The notes under the pieces are model-generated. The model ran no database searches, was not told the DNA's origin, and saw only the letters and a list, made by a program, of their open reading frames with translations. DNA of 64,000 bases from Silvibacterium acidisoli (GTDB lineage Bacteria; Acidobacteriota; Terriglobia; Terriglobales; Acidobacteriaceae), in assembly GCA_022870745.1 (NCBI GenBank), contig CP085323.1, positions 2,728,001 through 2,792,000 on the forward strand. Reading direction: 5' to 3'. Both the position numbers and the translations under genes were made by a program. The first letter of the stretch is position 1; each line of letters opens with the position of its first letter. Below, in pieces: positions 34,898 through 43,939 of this stretch.

Positions 34898-36166
34898 TTA
34901 GCGCAGGGACAGACTGACGACACTTTCCAGATGAAAGGTCTGTGGAAAGAGATCAACCATGGAGATGCTGTCGAAGTGGTAGCCCGAGTCTAGCAACGCT
35001 TTCAGGTCACGCGACAAGGTTGCCGGATCGCAGGAAACATAAGTAATCTGCGGCGCACGGATCTCTCCCAAAAGGGAACAGACCTCTTTGCCAAGCCCGG
35101 CACGAGGTGGATCGACCACAACGAAGTCCGGTCGCGGATGTGATTTCGCACGACGCAGAAAATCAAGGGTCCCGGCGGCGACGACTTTTGCGCTTTTCCC
35201 GGAGAGATTCTCCCTGAGGTCGAGAGTCGAAGACGGCGCCGATTCCACTGCTACTACCTGTTCGAAATTGTGAGAGAGAGCTCGCGCGAACAGCCCAACG
35301 CCTGCGTAGAGATCCCAGGCAATCCGGCCAGTTTTCTCCGCGGTAACAAGCCCTGCGAGTCGGTCGACGAGAAAGCGGTTCACCTGGAAGAACGATCCGA
35401 TGCTGACACGATACTGTTCGCCTGCAGCCGAATAGACAAGAGCCTTGTCTCCCATCGCGGCCAGCAATGATTCCTGCGGGTTATCGGATTTGGTTGCGAA
35501 GACAGCCGCGCCGCGCACAAAGCCCTCAATATGAGGCCACAGCTGTTGCAGGGCTGCTGTCGCGGCCTTCTTTCCTTGGCTGCTCCAGAACGAGATCAGG
35601 GTCGTATCCTGCGTGTCGTTGGTGAACAGCTCCATCTCTTCGAACACGTTGCCGAGCTCGAGAGCGACAGCGGGCCGGATCAGCCTTCGCAACGCCCTCT
35701 CGAGAACAGGCGCCGCAATGGGACACTCCGTCACCGGAAGGTTCTGGTGTGAAGCACGCTTCTTGTAACAGAGAGCCGAGGTCTGCCGGTCGACGTGCAG
35801 GCGGATGCGATTTCGATAGCCAAATGCATCGCCATGCAGGGCAGCAATTTCCGGATACGATGCGATGCGCACTCGCTCCAATGACTCCTGGAGGATGGAG
35901 CGCTTCATCTGCAACTGCTGTTCGTACTGCGCGTGCTGGTAATGGCATCCACCGCAACTGCCGAAGTAAGGGCATGGCGGCTCAGTTCGCGCGGGCGAGG
36001 GATCGAGTATGGCAGCGAGTTCGGCATTCGCAAAGCTGCCGCGATCTTCCGCAATCTGTGCCTCCACTATTTCACCAGGGAGCGTGAAGGGGACAAAAAT
36101 CGCTTTGCCGTCGCTGCGCGCAAGCCCGGCGCCGCCGTAAATGGCTTTCTCGATCTCGAGCTTCAT
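34898..36166 (-). CDS. rlmD: 23S rRNA uracil-C5 methyltransferase (RlmD/TrmA family)
   Basis: 422 residues. N-terminal TRAM domain (EKAIYGGAGLARSDGKAIFV), then a [4Fe-4S] set CPYFGSCGGCHYQH with a fourth Cys in TECPIA, then a SAM methyltransferase domain with WDLYAGVGLFARALS, VVDPPRAGLGKE and the catalytic ITYVSCDPATLSRDL. Length fits RlmD. The target base (U1939 or U747 type) cannot be separated from TrmA relatives with certainty. Its ATG overlaps the previous gene by 4 nt. Confidence 0.88.
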   Translation of the reverse strand: MKLEIEKAIYGGAGLARSDGKAIFVPFTLPGEIVEAQIAEDRGSFANAELAAILDPSPARTEPPCPYFGSCGGCHYQHAQYEQQLQMKRSILQESLERVRIASYPEIAALHGDAFGYRNRIRLHVDRQTSALCYKKRASHQNLPVTECPIAAPVLERALRRLIRPAVALELGNVFEEMELFTNDTQDTTLISFWSSQGKKAATAALQQLWPHIEGFVRGAAVFATKSDNPQESLLAAMGDKALVYSAAGEQYRVSIGSFFQVNRFLVDRLAGLVTAEKTGRIAWDLYAGVGLFARALSHNFEQVVAVESAPSSTLDLRENLSGKSAKVVAAGTLDFLRRAKSHPRPDFVVVDPPRAGLGKEVCSLLGEIRAPQITYVSCDPATLSRDLKALLDSGYHFDSISMVDLFPQTFHLESVVSLSLR

Positions 36167-36867
36167 CCGTGGCTCATATAGAAGAGGCTGAGCCGCGGCA
36201 GGTTGTACTTTTCGAGCAGCTTCTTGTGGAGGAATTGCTGCTCGATCTGGCGAATCTGCACGGCCTGCATGCGGCTGCGATAAGGTGCGATCTCTCTTGC
36301 GCTTTGCTCGCGCATGGCCAGCAGGGAGTCTTCAGCCTCGGTTGCAATGAGTGTGTTGAAGAGCTTCTCTTCAAGCACCCCGAGTTTGCGTTCCAGGTCT
36401 TCGAGATTGACTTCCGTGCTCTGTAATTCGGCAGCCGAGCGGCGCAGGCTTTCAGCAATCTCGCGCGCGAGATCGGATGCAAGACCGCTCATGCGAGTCT
36501 TATCCAGCTGGTCCACGCATTCAAGCAGGTGATTAGCGACGCGTTCCTGCTCGAAGCCGGAATCCGCCGGAGCAGGCTGTTCAGCATTGCGGCCAATCGA
36601 GGCTTCCTTCATCTCTTCGACCGCTGCCATCACTTCCTGCACGCAATACGCGAGGCCATTAATGCGCCGGACACGGCTGTTCGTTTTGCGGGCGTCGTAT
36701 TTGTCGAAGGCAGAGTTGACGCCCCTCAGAACGGCTTCAAGCGGAACACCGGCTTCGCGCCATGTTTCAATCAGGGCCCAGTCGACCGTGGAAAGCAGCA
36801 GCAGGGAACCACGGCGCCGCTGGAACTGCTCCTCGATCTCAGTAAAGTAGTTGTAATAGTTTTCCAA
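36163..36867 (-). CDS. Helical protein of unknown function
   Basis: 234 residues, start TTG at 36867. No signal peptide or membrane segment. The N-terminus YFTEIEEQFQRRRGSLLLLS followed by DWALIETWREAGVPLEAVLR is characteristic of an uncharacterised acidobacterial family I do not know by function. The middle (about 90-115) is Pro/Ala-rich, and residues about 115-200 form charged coiled-coil helices (LEDLERKLGVLEEKLFNTLI). Its stop overlaps the rlmD start (ATGA), so expression is coupled. Cytoplasmic, probably part of a complex; role unknown. Confidence 0.75.
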   Translation of the reverse strand: MENYYNYFTEIEEQFQRRRGSLLLLSTVDWALIETWREAGVPLEAVLRGVNSAFDKYDARKTNSRVRRINGLAYCVQEVMAAVEEMKEASIGRNAEQPAPADSGFEQERVANHLLECVDQLDKTRMSGLASDLAREIAESLRRSAAELQSTEVNLEDLERKLGVLEEKLFNTLIATEAEDSLLAMREQSAREIAPYRSRMQAVQIRQIEQQFLHKKLLEKYNLPRLSLFYMSHG

Positions 36868-36879
36868 AATCCTTCAGCC

Positions 36880-37671
36880 TTAGGAGTCGCGGCCTTGTCC
36901 GCGATTCCGTTCAAAAATGATGCGCAGGCCGTCGAGTGTCAGCATGTCGTCGCATTCGCGGAGGTACTTCGAATCGTTCACCATCAGCTTGGCCAGGCCG
37001 CCTGTAGCCACAATGCGCGGGTTGCCTCCCAGTTCGGCGACCATGCGCTCGAGAATGCCATCCACCAGCCCGATGTAGCCGTAATAGAGACCGCTCTGCA
37101 GGCATGCGATGGTGTTGGTTCCCACCACCTTCTCCGGCCGCCGGATATCCACGCGTGCCAGCCGCGCCGCTCGCGTAAAGAGCGCGTCAGCGGAGATGCC
37201 AAGGCCGGGTGTAATGACCCCGCCCAGGTATTCGCCCTTTGCTGATACAGCGTCGAATGTCGTTGCAGTGCCGAAATCGACGACGATGCATGGACCACCA
37301 TATTTGGCATATGCTCCCACACCATTGGCGATGCGGTCAGCACCGAGCTCGGCAGGATTATCCACCCGCAGCGGCATGCCGGTATCGAGACCTGGCACCA
37401 GGAACATCGGTTTGATCTTGAAATATGTCTCGCAGACGCGAAGCAGCGTGGAGTCGAGCGGCGGTACCACCGACGAGATGATAATGTCGCGCACCGACGA
37501 GGCCTGAATCCCGTTCATGCTGAAGAGGTTCAGGAACAACACGCCATACTCGTCGGAGGTCTGGGTGCGATGCGTGGTGACGCGCCAGTGGGAGACAAGC
37601 TTCGAGCTCTCCAGCTCGTATAGAGCGAGTACCGTGTTGGTGTTTCCTACATCCAGAGTCAGCAGCATCAT
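36880..37671 (-). CDS. coaX: Type III pantothenate kinase CoaX
   Basis: 263 residues. ATP-dependent first step of coenzyme A synthesis. ASKHA-fold signatures: LTLDVGNTNTVLALYE at the N-terminus, GADRIANGVGAYAKYG, the catalytic DFGTATTFDAVSAKGEYLGG, and the C-terminal VATGGLAKL. Length is normal. A Shine-Dalgarno GGGGAAA precedes the ATG. It follows birA by 9 nt and precedes the helical protein by 12 nt. Confidence 0.95.
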   Translation of the reverse strand: MMLLTLDVGNTNTVLALYELESSKLVSHWRVTTHRTQTSDEYGVLFLNLFSMNGIQASSVRDIIISSVVPPLDSTLLRVCETYFKIKPMFLVPGLDTGMPLRVDNPAELGADRIANGVGAYAKYGGPCIVVDFGTATTFDAVSAKGEYLGGVITPGLGISADALFTRAARLARVDIRRPEKVVGTNTIACLQSGLYYGYIGLVDGILERMVAELGGNPRIVATGGLAKLMVNDSKYLRECDDMLTLDGLRIIFERNRGQGRDS

Positions 37672-37680
37672 TTTCCCCGG

Positions 37681-38502
37681 TTAACTTTGTTCGCGTACTC
37701 CGCCGGAGAGCACCGTCTTCAGCCCCTTGGCGGTACGAATTCGCAGAAAGCCCCGCTGATCCAGGCCTTCCGTGACGCCCTCGTAGCCTTCCATACCTTC
37801 GACGAAAACACGCTTGCCGCGTATCCAGGACGATTTCTGTTCAAGCCGCTTCAGAATGTTCGTCGTCGCTTCTTCGATGCCGGAAGGCGAGGTGAGCACG
37901 GCAATCTCGGCTTCAAGTTGCGATAGTACCGCAGCCAGAAGATCCTGGCGCGACCAGTCGCGGCCGGTTTCGAGCCGCAAAGAGGTTGCGATCTTCCTGA
38001 TGTCTTCCGGAAATTCCGGCTGACGCACGTTGATGCCGATACCGATTACGAGATGACGGACGCGTGTGACCTCGGCATTCATCTCCGTAAGGATTCCGCA
38101 GAACTTGTGCTTCCCCAGCAGCAGGTCGTTCGGCCAGCGAATGTCCGCGCGCAGAGAGGTTACGCGTTCGACAGCCGCGTGCACAGCCAGTCCCGCTGCC
38201 AGCGAAAACCACAGAGCGTCTCCTGGAGAGAGACGCGGCCGCAGCAGCACGCTGAAATAAAGTCCTGTGCCTGCGGGCGAAGACCAGCTGTGCGCCCCTC
38301 GTCCGCGTCCGGCCGTCTGTTCATCGGCGAAGTAGACATCGCCATCCGGAGCGGCTTCGTCTGCCTGTGCCATGGCGTGTGTGCTGGTTGAGCCGATGCT
38401 GGCAAAGTGGTGCAGCTTGCCGGCAAAGCGCGTCCGCGCCAATGATTCATTGAGCGCATGGAGGTCGAAGGCATCGGCGGAAATGCCGTCGTGTGTAGAC
38501 AT
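37681..38502 (-). CDS. birA: Biotin-[acetyl-CoA-carboxylase] ligase BirA, monofunctional
   Basis: 273 residues. Couples biotin to the carboxyl-carrier protein. The ligase core shows IGSTSTHAMAQA, the biotin-binding loop TAGRGRGAHSW, RWPNDLLLGKHKFCGILTEM, and a small C-terminal SH3-like domain (VTEGLDQRGFLRI). No N-terminal winged-helix precedes the core, so it should not act as a biotin repressor. Between nadC (4 nt) and coaX (9 nt). Confidence 0.95.
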   Translation of the reverse strand: MSTHDGISADAFDLHALNESLARTRFAGKLHHFASIGSTSTHAMAQADEAAPDGDVYFADEQTAGRGRGAHSWSSPAGTGLYFSVLLRPRLSPGDALWFSLAAGLAVHAAVERVTSLRADIRWPNDLLLGKHKFCGILTEMNAEVTRVRHLVIGIGINVRQPEFPEDIRKIATSLRLETGRDWSRQDLLAAVLSQLEAEIAVLTSPSGIEEATTNILKRLEQKSSWIRGKRVFVEGMEGYEGVTEGLDQRGFLRIRTAKGLKTVLSGGVREQS

Positions 38503-38506
38503 GCCT

Positions 38507-39391
38507 TCAGTAAATCTCCGCGGTAATGCGCATGCTCAGGTCTACGGCAATCGCAGAGTGTGTGAGTGCTCCAACGGAGATGTAGTCCACGCCTGTCGTC
38601 GCATATTTCCGGATGTTCTCGAGCACGATGTTCCCCGAGGCTTCCGTGGGGATTTTGACGCCACGCTCCTGAATCATGGCGATGGCCTTCTTTACGTCAG
38701 CGGGAGTCATGTTGTCGATCAGCAGCGATTCGGCTCCGTGATCGAGCGCAGTACGCAGCTCGTCGAAGGTTCGCACCTCGATGTCGATGACCTGGCCGGG
38801 CTTGCGCTTTTCGTGAGCGCTCTTCAGCACCTTCTCGATGCCGCCGCCGAGCGAGATGTGATTGTTCTTGATGAGAATGCCGTCAGAGAGATCGAGGCGA
38901 TGATTCTCACCGCCGCCGCAGCGCACCGCGTACTTGTCGAGCAGGCGCAGGCCGGGAATGGTCTTGCGCGTGTCGAGAACCTTCGCGCCTGTTCCGGCGA
39001 TGGCATCGGCATACTGGCGCGTCAGCGTGGCGATACCGCTCATGCGCTGCATCAGGTTGAGGATGACGCGCTCGCAGGCCAGGATCACGCGCGCGTTGTG
39101 GCGAATCACGGCGATGGGCTGGCCCTTTTTGACGCGTACGCCATCGAAGATCTCCGGATGGCTGATGACCTCGTAACGGCCATTGTTACGTTTATCGAGC
39201 CGCGCGAAGATTTCAAGGAAGCGGGGAATCGCGCCCAGGCCGGAGACGATGCAATCCTGCTTGGCGAGTACGGTCGCCGAGGCACGCAGGCCCGGATCGA
39301 TTGTGATCGCGGTGGTGATGTCGTTGGTCGCCTTATCTTCGACCAGCGCCTGTTCCAGGATTGCTTCGATCCGTTTGCTCTTCCAGTCCAT
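38507..39391 (-). CDS. nadC: Nicotinate-nucleotide pyrophosphorylase NadC
   Basis: 294 residues. Converts quinolinate and PRPP into nicotinate mononucleotide in de novo NAD synthesis. N-terminal EDKATNDITT, then ILNLMQRMSGIATLTRQYAD, VLDTRKTIPGLRLLDKYAVR, GGGENHRLDLSDGILIKNNH, and C-terminal EASGNIVLENIRKYATTGVD: the full set of family motifs, and normal length. Shine-Dalgarno GGAG precedes the ATG. It follows valS by 8 nt. Confidence 0.96.
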   Translation of the reverse strand: MDWKSKRIEAILEQALVEDKATNDITTAITIDPGLRASATVLAKQDCIVSGLGAIPRFLEIFARLDKRNNGRYEVISHPEIFDGVRVKKGQPIAVIRHNARVILACERVILNLMQRMSGIATLTRQYADAIAGTGAKVLDTRKTIPGLRLLDKYAVRCGGGENHRLDLSDGILIKNNHISLGGGIEKVLKSAHEKRKPGQVIDIEVRTFDELRTALDHGAESLLIDNMTPADVKKAIAMIQERGVKIPTEASGNIVLENIRKYATTGVDYISVGALTHSAIAVDLSMRITAEIY

Positions 39392-39399
39392 GGAATCTC

Positions 39400-42117
39400 C
39401 TATACCAGTTGATTCAGCGCAGTGCGTGTCTTCTCAAGCAGTATGTCGAGCTCCGCCGAACGGCGGCGAATGCCTTCGATTACATTTGCTGGAGCCTTGG
39501 CGAGAAAGCTTTCGTTGCCGAGCTGCCGGGTCGCATTGGCCTGCTCTTTTTCGAACTGCGCCAGTTCCTTGTTGAGGCGCGCAGTTTCCGCTGCAACGTC
39601 GATCTGGCGCTCGTAAACAACCTGCACGTCGAATGCAGGCGTGGAACGAATGCCGGCCCCTTCAAGGTTCGTTGCAGGCTGTACCTCGGAAACCTTTGCC
39701 AGCCGCTGCACGATCGGAAGCGCCTCGGTAAGGGCGACCGCAGTACGCAGTCGCACGGCTACCGCTTCTTTCTCTGGTACTTCAAGCTCTTTGCGTGTCG
39801 CACGGATGTTCACGATAAGTTCCTGAAGCGTGCTCATCGTGGCTTCAACGTCAGTACTGCGTGCTGCATCTTTAGGCTGCGGATAGCGCGTGAGCGCAAT
39901 CGACTTTGCCGGCGGCTGTCCGTCATAGAGCGCGTGCCAGAGCTCTTCGGTGATGAAAGGCATGAAGGTCGAGAGCATGCGCAGCGCAGCTTCGAAGGTC
40001 GAGAGCAGCGTGGTGAGCGCAGCTTTGGTCGCGTCTTTGTCCGCGCCTTCGCTGAAGTCGAGACGCAGCTTCACGATCTCCAGGTACCAGTCGCAGAAAT
40101 CGCCCCAGAAGAACTGGTAGATGAGGTTCGCAGCCTCGTGGAAGCGATATTCCTTCAGAGCAAGGCCGATTTCAGCGGCAACATTGTTGAGGCGCGAGAC
40201 GATCCAGCGGGCTTCAATGGGAGCATCCACATGCGGAAGCTCAGAGGAGGTAAGGCTCGCCATGTCGACGCGAATGCCTGCTTCCGCAGCGCGATCCACG
40301 TTCATGAAGATGAAGCGAGCCGCGTTCCAGATCTTGTTCGCAAACGCGCGGTAGCCTTCGGTGCGCGATTCGCTGAAAGCGATATCGGTTCCCGGAGAAG
40401 CCATTGCGGTAAGGGTGAAGCGAACGGCATCCGTGCCGTACTTCGTCACGATTTCAATCGGGTCGATGACATTGCCCTTCGTCTTCGACATCTTCTGCCG
40501 GTCGGCATCGCGCACCAGCGCGTGGATGTAGACCTCGCGGAAGGGTACGGCATCCTTGAGCGTGCGCGGCGAACCGTCGGCCATGGGCACGTCGAGCATG
40601 AAGTGGCAGCCGAGCATGATCATGCGCGCCACCCAGAAGAACAGGATGTCGAAGCCGGTGATCAGCAGGTTGGTCGGATAAAACGTATCGAGATCGCGCG
40701 TGTGCTCGGGCCATCCGAAAACAGAACAGGGAAGCAGGCCAGACGAGAACCAGGTATCGAGGACGTCCGTCTCCTGCGTGATCTGTTCGCTGCCGCACTG
40801 GCCGCAGGCCGAAGGCGTTTCACGCGCGACGGTCATCTGGCCGCAGGCGCCGCAATGCCACGCGGGAATACGATGTCCCCACCAGAGCTGACGCGAGATG
40901 CACCAGTCGTGGATGTTTCTCATCCACTCGAAGTAGGTCTTCGAGTACTGCTCAGGCGTAAAGCGGATGTGGCCTTCTTCGACGGCGGCGATTGCCTTGT
41001 CGGCGAGAGGCTGAATTTTGATGAACCACTGCGTCGAAAGCCGCGGCTCAATCACCGCTCCGGTGCGCTGGCTGGTGCCGACGGCCATCGCGTGGTCCTT
41101 GATGTCCACTAGCAGATCCGCTGCGCGCAGGTCTTCGACGATACGCTCGCGAGCGGCATAGCGGTCGAGGCCGTGATAGGGAGATTCAGGCAGATCGATC
41201 CGCGCCTGCTCGTCCATGATGGTGAGCTGCGGCAGGTTGTGCCGCTGGCCGATCTCAAAGTCGTTGGGGTCGTGGGCAGGAGTCACCTTCACGGCGCCGG
41301 TGCCGAACTCCGGGTTGGCCCAGTCGTCGGCGACGATGGGAATCTCGCGGCCCGTCAGGGGCAGCGTCAGCATCTTTCCCTGCAGCGCGAGATAGCGCTC
41401 GTCCTTCGGATTCACGGCCACCGCCACGTCACCCAGCATCGTCTCCGGACGCGTGGTCGCAATCACGATCGAGCCGCTGCCATCGGCGAGAGGATAGCGC
41501 AGGTGATAGATCTTGCCCGTGCGCTCCTCGTGCGTCACCTCGAGATCGGACACAGCAGTCTGCTGCACCGGGTCCCAGTTCACGATGTACTTGCCGCGGT
41601 AGATCAGGCCCTGCTCATACAGGCGGACAAAGGCTTCCTTCACCGCGACCGAGAGGTTCTCGTCCATCGTGAAGTACTCGCGCGACCAGTCAACGCTCGC
41701 GCCGAGCCTCTTCATCTGCTCGAGAATGGCTCCGCCATAGTGCTGCTTCCACTGCCAGACGCGCTCGGTGAAGCATTCACGGCCGAGATCCTGGCGCTTC
41801 TTGCCTTCGGCTGCGAGCTGCTTCTCGACCATCATCTGCGTGGCAATGCCGGCGTGGTCCGTGCCCGGAACCCAGACGGTCAGATCGCCGCACATGCGAT
41901 GCCAGCGGGCGATGATGTCCATCTCCGTCTGGTTGAGCATGTGGCCCATGTGCAGCCTGCCGGTCACGTTCGGCGGCGGCAGCAGCTGAGTAAAAACGGA
42001 GGTCTTGGGGGCAGACTCTGATGGCTGAGCGTCGAAAAGGCGCTCGGCCACCCAATATTCGGCCCAGCGATCTTCAATCGCGCCGGGCTCGTAAGCTTTC
42101 TGGAGTTCTTGAGGCAT
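39400..42117 (-). CDS. valS: Valyl-tRNA synthetase
   Basis: 905 residues from the ATG at 42117 (MPQELQKAYEPGAIEDRWAE); an 11-codon upstream extension exists but is unlike homologues. Class I aminoacyl-tRNA synthetase. The HIGH motif appears as HMGH in PPNVTGRLHMGHML, the KMSKS loop as KMSKT in QKMSKTKGNVIDP, and an editing CP1 domain sits between them. The anticodon-binding domain is followed by a C-terminal coiled coil (RLNKELAQFEKEQANATRQL). It begins a long run of coupled genes to comEC and beyond. Confidence 0.96.
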   Translation of the reverse strand: MPQELQKAYEPGAIEDRWAEYWVAERLFDAQPSESAPKTSVFTQLLPPPNVTGRLHMGHMLNQTEMDIIARWHRMCGDLTVWVPGTDHAGIATQMMVEKQLAAEGKKRQDLGRECFTERVWQWKQHYGGAILEQMKRLGASVDWSREYFTMDENLSVAVKEAFVRLYEQGLIYRGKYIVNWDPVQQTAVSDLEVTHEERTGKIYHLRYPLADGSGSIVIATTRPETMLGDVAVAVNPKDERYLALQGKMLTLPLTGREIPIVADDWANPEFGTGAVKVTPAHDPNDFEIGQRHNLPQLTIMDEQARIDLPESPYHGLDRYAARERIVEDLRAADLLVDIKDHAMAVGTSQRTGAVIEPRLSTQWFIKIQPLADKAIAAVEEGHIRFTPEQYSKTYFEWMRNIHDWCISRQLWWGHRIPAWHCGACGQMTVARETPSACGQCGSEQITQETDVLDTWFSSGLLPCSVFGWPEHTRDLDTFYPTNLLITGFDILFFWVARMIMLGCHFMLDVPMADGSPRTLKDAVPFREVYIHALVRDADRQKMSKTKGNVIDPIEIVTKYGTDAVRFTLTAMASPGTDIAFSESRTEGYRAFANKIWNAARFIFMNVDRAAEAGIRVDMASLTSSELPHVDAPIEARWIVSRLNNVAAEIGLALKEYRFHEAANLIYQFFWGDFCDWYLEIVKLRLDFSEGADKDATKAALTTLLSTFEAALRMLSTFMPFITEELWHALYDGQPPAKSIALTRYPQPKDAARSTDVEATMSTLQELIVNIRATRKELEVPEKEAVAVRLRTAVALTEALPIVQRLAKVSEVQPATNLEGAGIRSTPAFDVQVVYERQIDVAAETARLNKELAQFEKEQANATRQLGNESFLAKAPANVIEGIRRRSAELDILLEKTRTALNQLV

Positions 42118-42140
42118 GCAGGTGAGGTAACTAACCCTTG

Positions 42141-42146
42141 ATAATA
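42141..42146 (-). promoter_or_regulatory. Possible -10 element for the valS operon
   Basis: On the minus strand TATTAT matches the -10 consensus in 5 of 6 bases. It lies 24 nt before the valS ATG, downstream of the terminator of the previous operon. No good -35 box is seen at normal spacing. Confidence 0.35.
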
Positions 42147-42191
42147 GCACTCGTGCGTGGCCTCAAAGACCGCGCCGGAACCGGTTGAGGA

Positions 42192-42227
42192 AAGCAAAAA
42201 GGCCGCTCGCAAGCGGCCTTTTTGCTT
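42192..42227. terminator. Bidirectional-looking terminator between bamD-like and valS
   Basis: A nearly perfect long stem: AAGCAAAAAGGCCGCT and AGCGGCCTTTTTGCTT around a 4-nt loop (42208-42211). On the minus strand a run of T follows the GC stem. It sits 14 nt after the stop of the BamD-like gene, which it should terminate. The stem is long enough to work in both directions. Confidence 0.9.
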
Positions 42228-42241
42228 CTTGCCATGTATGA

Positions 42242-43885
42242 CTAGAAGGGGTTCAGCTTCGAGATGCCCTTCTTCTTCTTGTGCTTGCTCGACGACTCAT
42301 CCTTCGAGTCATAAGGTGCAGGCTTGGCCTTCTTGCTGGCCGCTGTGCCGGTGTTTACCTGCGCACCGCCTGTGCCGCCCTTCACATCGTTAATCTGGTC
42401 AGGAGCTTCTGCCGGCTTGTCGATCGGAGGCAGAGCCTGGTTGTTCGTCGGACCGACCGGCGAAACAACCGGGTGGCCATTGACGACCGCTGGTGTCGCG
42501 GTGCCCGTCGCGGGAGCGCCCGTGCCATTGCCTTCCGTCGCGTTGCTCGAAGCCGCGCCGCCCGTGGCTGCGTTGCCGGGAGCTGCATCACCGGCAGGAG
42601 CAGCGGTGCTGGACGATCTGCCCGAGTCGCTCGGAACTTCCACCGTAACCGTGCTACCCGAGGAACCGGAGGAATCCGGAACTGTCTCAAGCTTCAGCGG
42701 AGCAGGCTGATCGGTGCGCGGCGGAGCGGTGCCGTTGCTGATTGCTGCAGCGGTGGAATCGGTTCCGTTAGCCGAGACGCCCGGAATCGGCTGTCCCTTA
42801 ATCGCTGCCGTGAAGGCGGCCATCGTCTGCTTGTTGACTTCGGGGGCGTAGGTCTGCGGCGGATCGGCCAGGGTCGGGTCGCCGATACGGGCTGCTTCCA
42901 CCGTGATGGGACCATGCTTGATCAGCAGCATGGCGCGATCACGCATCCTTACACCTACGCGGCTGCTTTCCTCGGCTTCGCTATCGGCCAGCTGCTGCTG
43001 GGTCGGTTCAGGAACAGGACGTCCCAGGGCGATCAGGCGATCCTTGGCGTCTTCGACGTGCGGTGCCATGGCGTAGTGCGTTACCACGCGTTCCCATGCC
43101 GCGCCTGCGCGATCGTTATAAATCTTTACCAGTTCAGCCTTCGCCTTCGGAGGAATGTTCAGGCGGCTGGCAATCTGTGCCTGCTGCGCATACGCATCAC
43201 CGAGAGTGATCAGGGTAAGGTCGCTGTGGCTGAAGAGCGGATAGGTATCGGCAACCGTCTGCAGGCGGGCAATCGTTGCAGGCCAGTTCTCGTGTGTCGA
43301 GTAGAAGGCGCCGATTTCATACTGCCGCTGCGCCAGCACTTCCTGTACTTCACGCAGGCGCTGCTTCGCGCGCGGAACCAGCGTGGAGTCAGGGAAATCC
43401 TGAATCATGGTGCGGTATTCCTGCTCGGCGTGGATCGCGTTCTGCGGATCGCGATCAGGCTTTTCCATCTGCTGGTAATAGATGTCGCCGACCTTCATCT
43501 GTGCTTCGGCTGCTTCCGGGGTGTTCGGGAAGAAGGTGATGAAGTCCTTGTACTCGCCTTCGGCCTGGGTCAGAGCGGCTGAGCCGCCTTCCTTGTACCA
43601 GGTGTCGCCGATGGCCAGCTTGGCGCGCATCGCGTATTCCGTTTCCGGATAAGTGTTGAGCAGCGTCTGCAGGTCGAGACGGGCCACGTCGAAGCGGCCT
43701 TTCTTCAGGGCCAGCATGGCCTTGTCGAAGAGCTCCTTGTCGGGCTGCTTCGAATTCACGTTTGCCAGCGGATTCGCGCTCAGGTCGCTCTGTTTCTTAG
43801 TCTTCTTTTTGCCCAGGGCATTTGCCGATGGCATCAGTGCCACGCAAAGTCCTAATACTGCGATCCGGGTAACCGATGAATTCAT
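42242..43885 (-). CDS. BamD/YfiO-like TPR protein with long low-complexity C-terminus
   Basis: 547 residues. Residues about 50-270 match outer-membrane assembly factor BamD: KELFDKAMLALKKGRFDVAR, then FITFFPNTPEAAEAQMKVGD, and EYRTMIQDFPDSTLVPRAKQ, each a TPR-like unit. BamD is normally a lipoprotein, but this signal peptide (MNSSVTRIAVLGLCVALMPS) has no Cys at the usual cleavage point; the Cys at 14 is poorly placed. A plain signal-peptidase site after ANA is more likely. Residues about 330-547 are Ala/Gly/Thr/Pro-rich and unlike BamD, ending in a Lys/Ser tail. It closes the tldD operon 54 nt after rpe, before a strong terminator. Confidence 0.85.
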   Translation of the reverse strand: MNSSVTRIAVLGLCVALMPSANALGKKKTKKQSDLSANPLANVNSKQPDKELFDKAMLALKKGRFDVARLDLQTLLNTYPETEYAMRAKLAIGDTWYKEGGSAALTQAEGEYKDFITFFPNTPEAAEAQMKVGDIYYQQMEKPDRDPQNAIHAEQEYRTMIQDFPDSTLVPRAKQRLREVQEVLAQRQYEIGAFYSTHENWPATIARLQTVADTYPLFSHSDLTLITLGDAYAQQAQIASRLNIPPKAKAELVKIYNDRAGAAWERVVTHYAMAPHVEDAKDRLIALGRPVPEPTQQQLADSEAEESSRVGVRMRDRAMLLIKHGPITVEAARIGDPTLADPPQTYAPEVNKQTMAAFTAAIKGQPIPGVSANGTDSTAAAISNGTAPPRTDQPAPLKLETVPDSSGSSGSTVTVEVPSDSGRSSSTAAPAGDAAPGNAATGGAASSNATEGNGTGAPATGTATPAVVNGHPVVSPVGPTNNQALPPIDKPAEAPDQINDVKGGTGGAQVNTGTAASKKAKPAPYDSKDESSSKHKKKKGISKLNPF

Positions 43886-43939
43886 AACACCTCAACATTT
43901 ACGGGGCTTGCGCCCATACAGCATGGGAACGGGTCCGGC

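Noticed and set aside
39361-41112. A 583-residue plus-strand frame over valS
   Set aside because: Antisense shadow of valS; no start signal, no family motif, composition typical of reversed GC-rich coding sequence.
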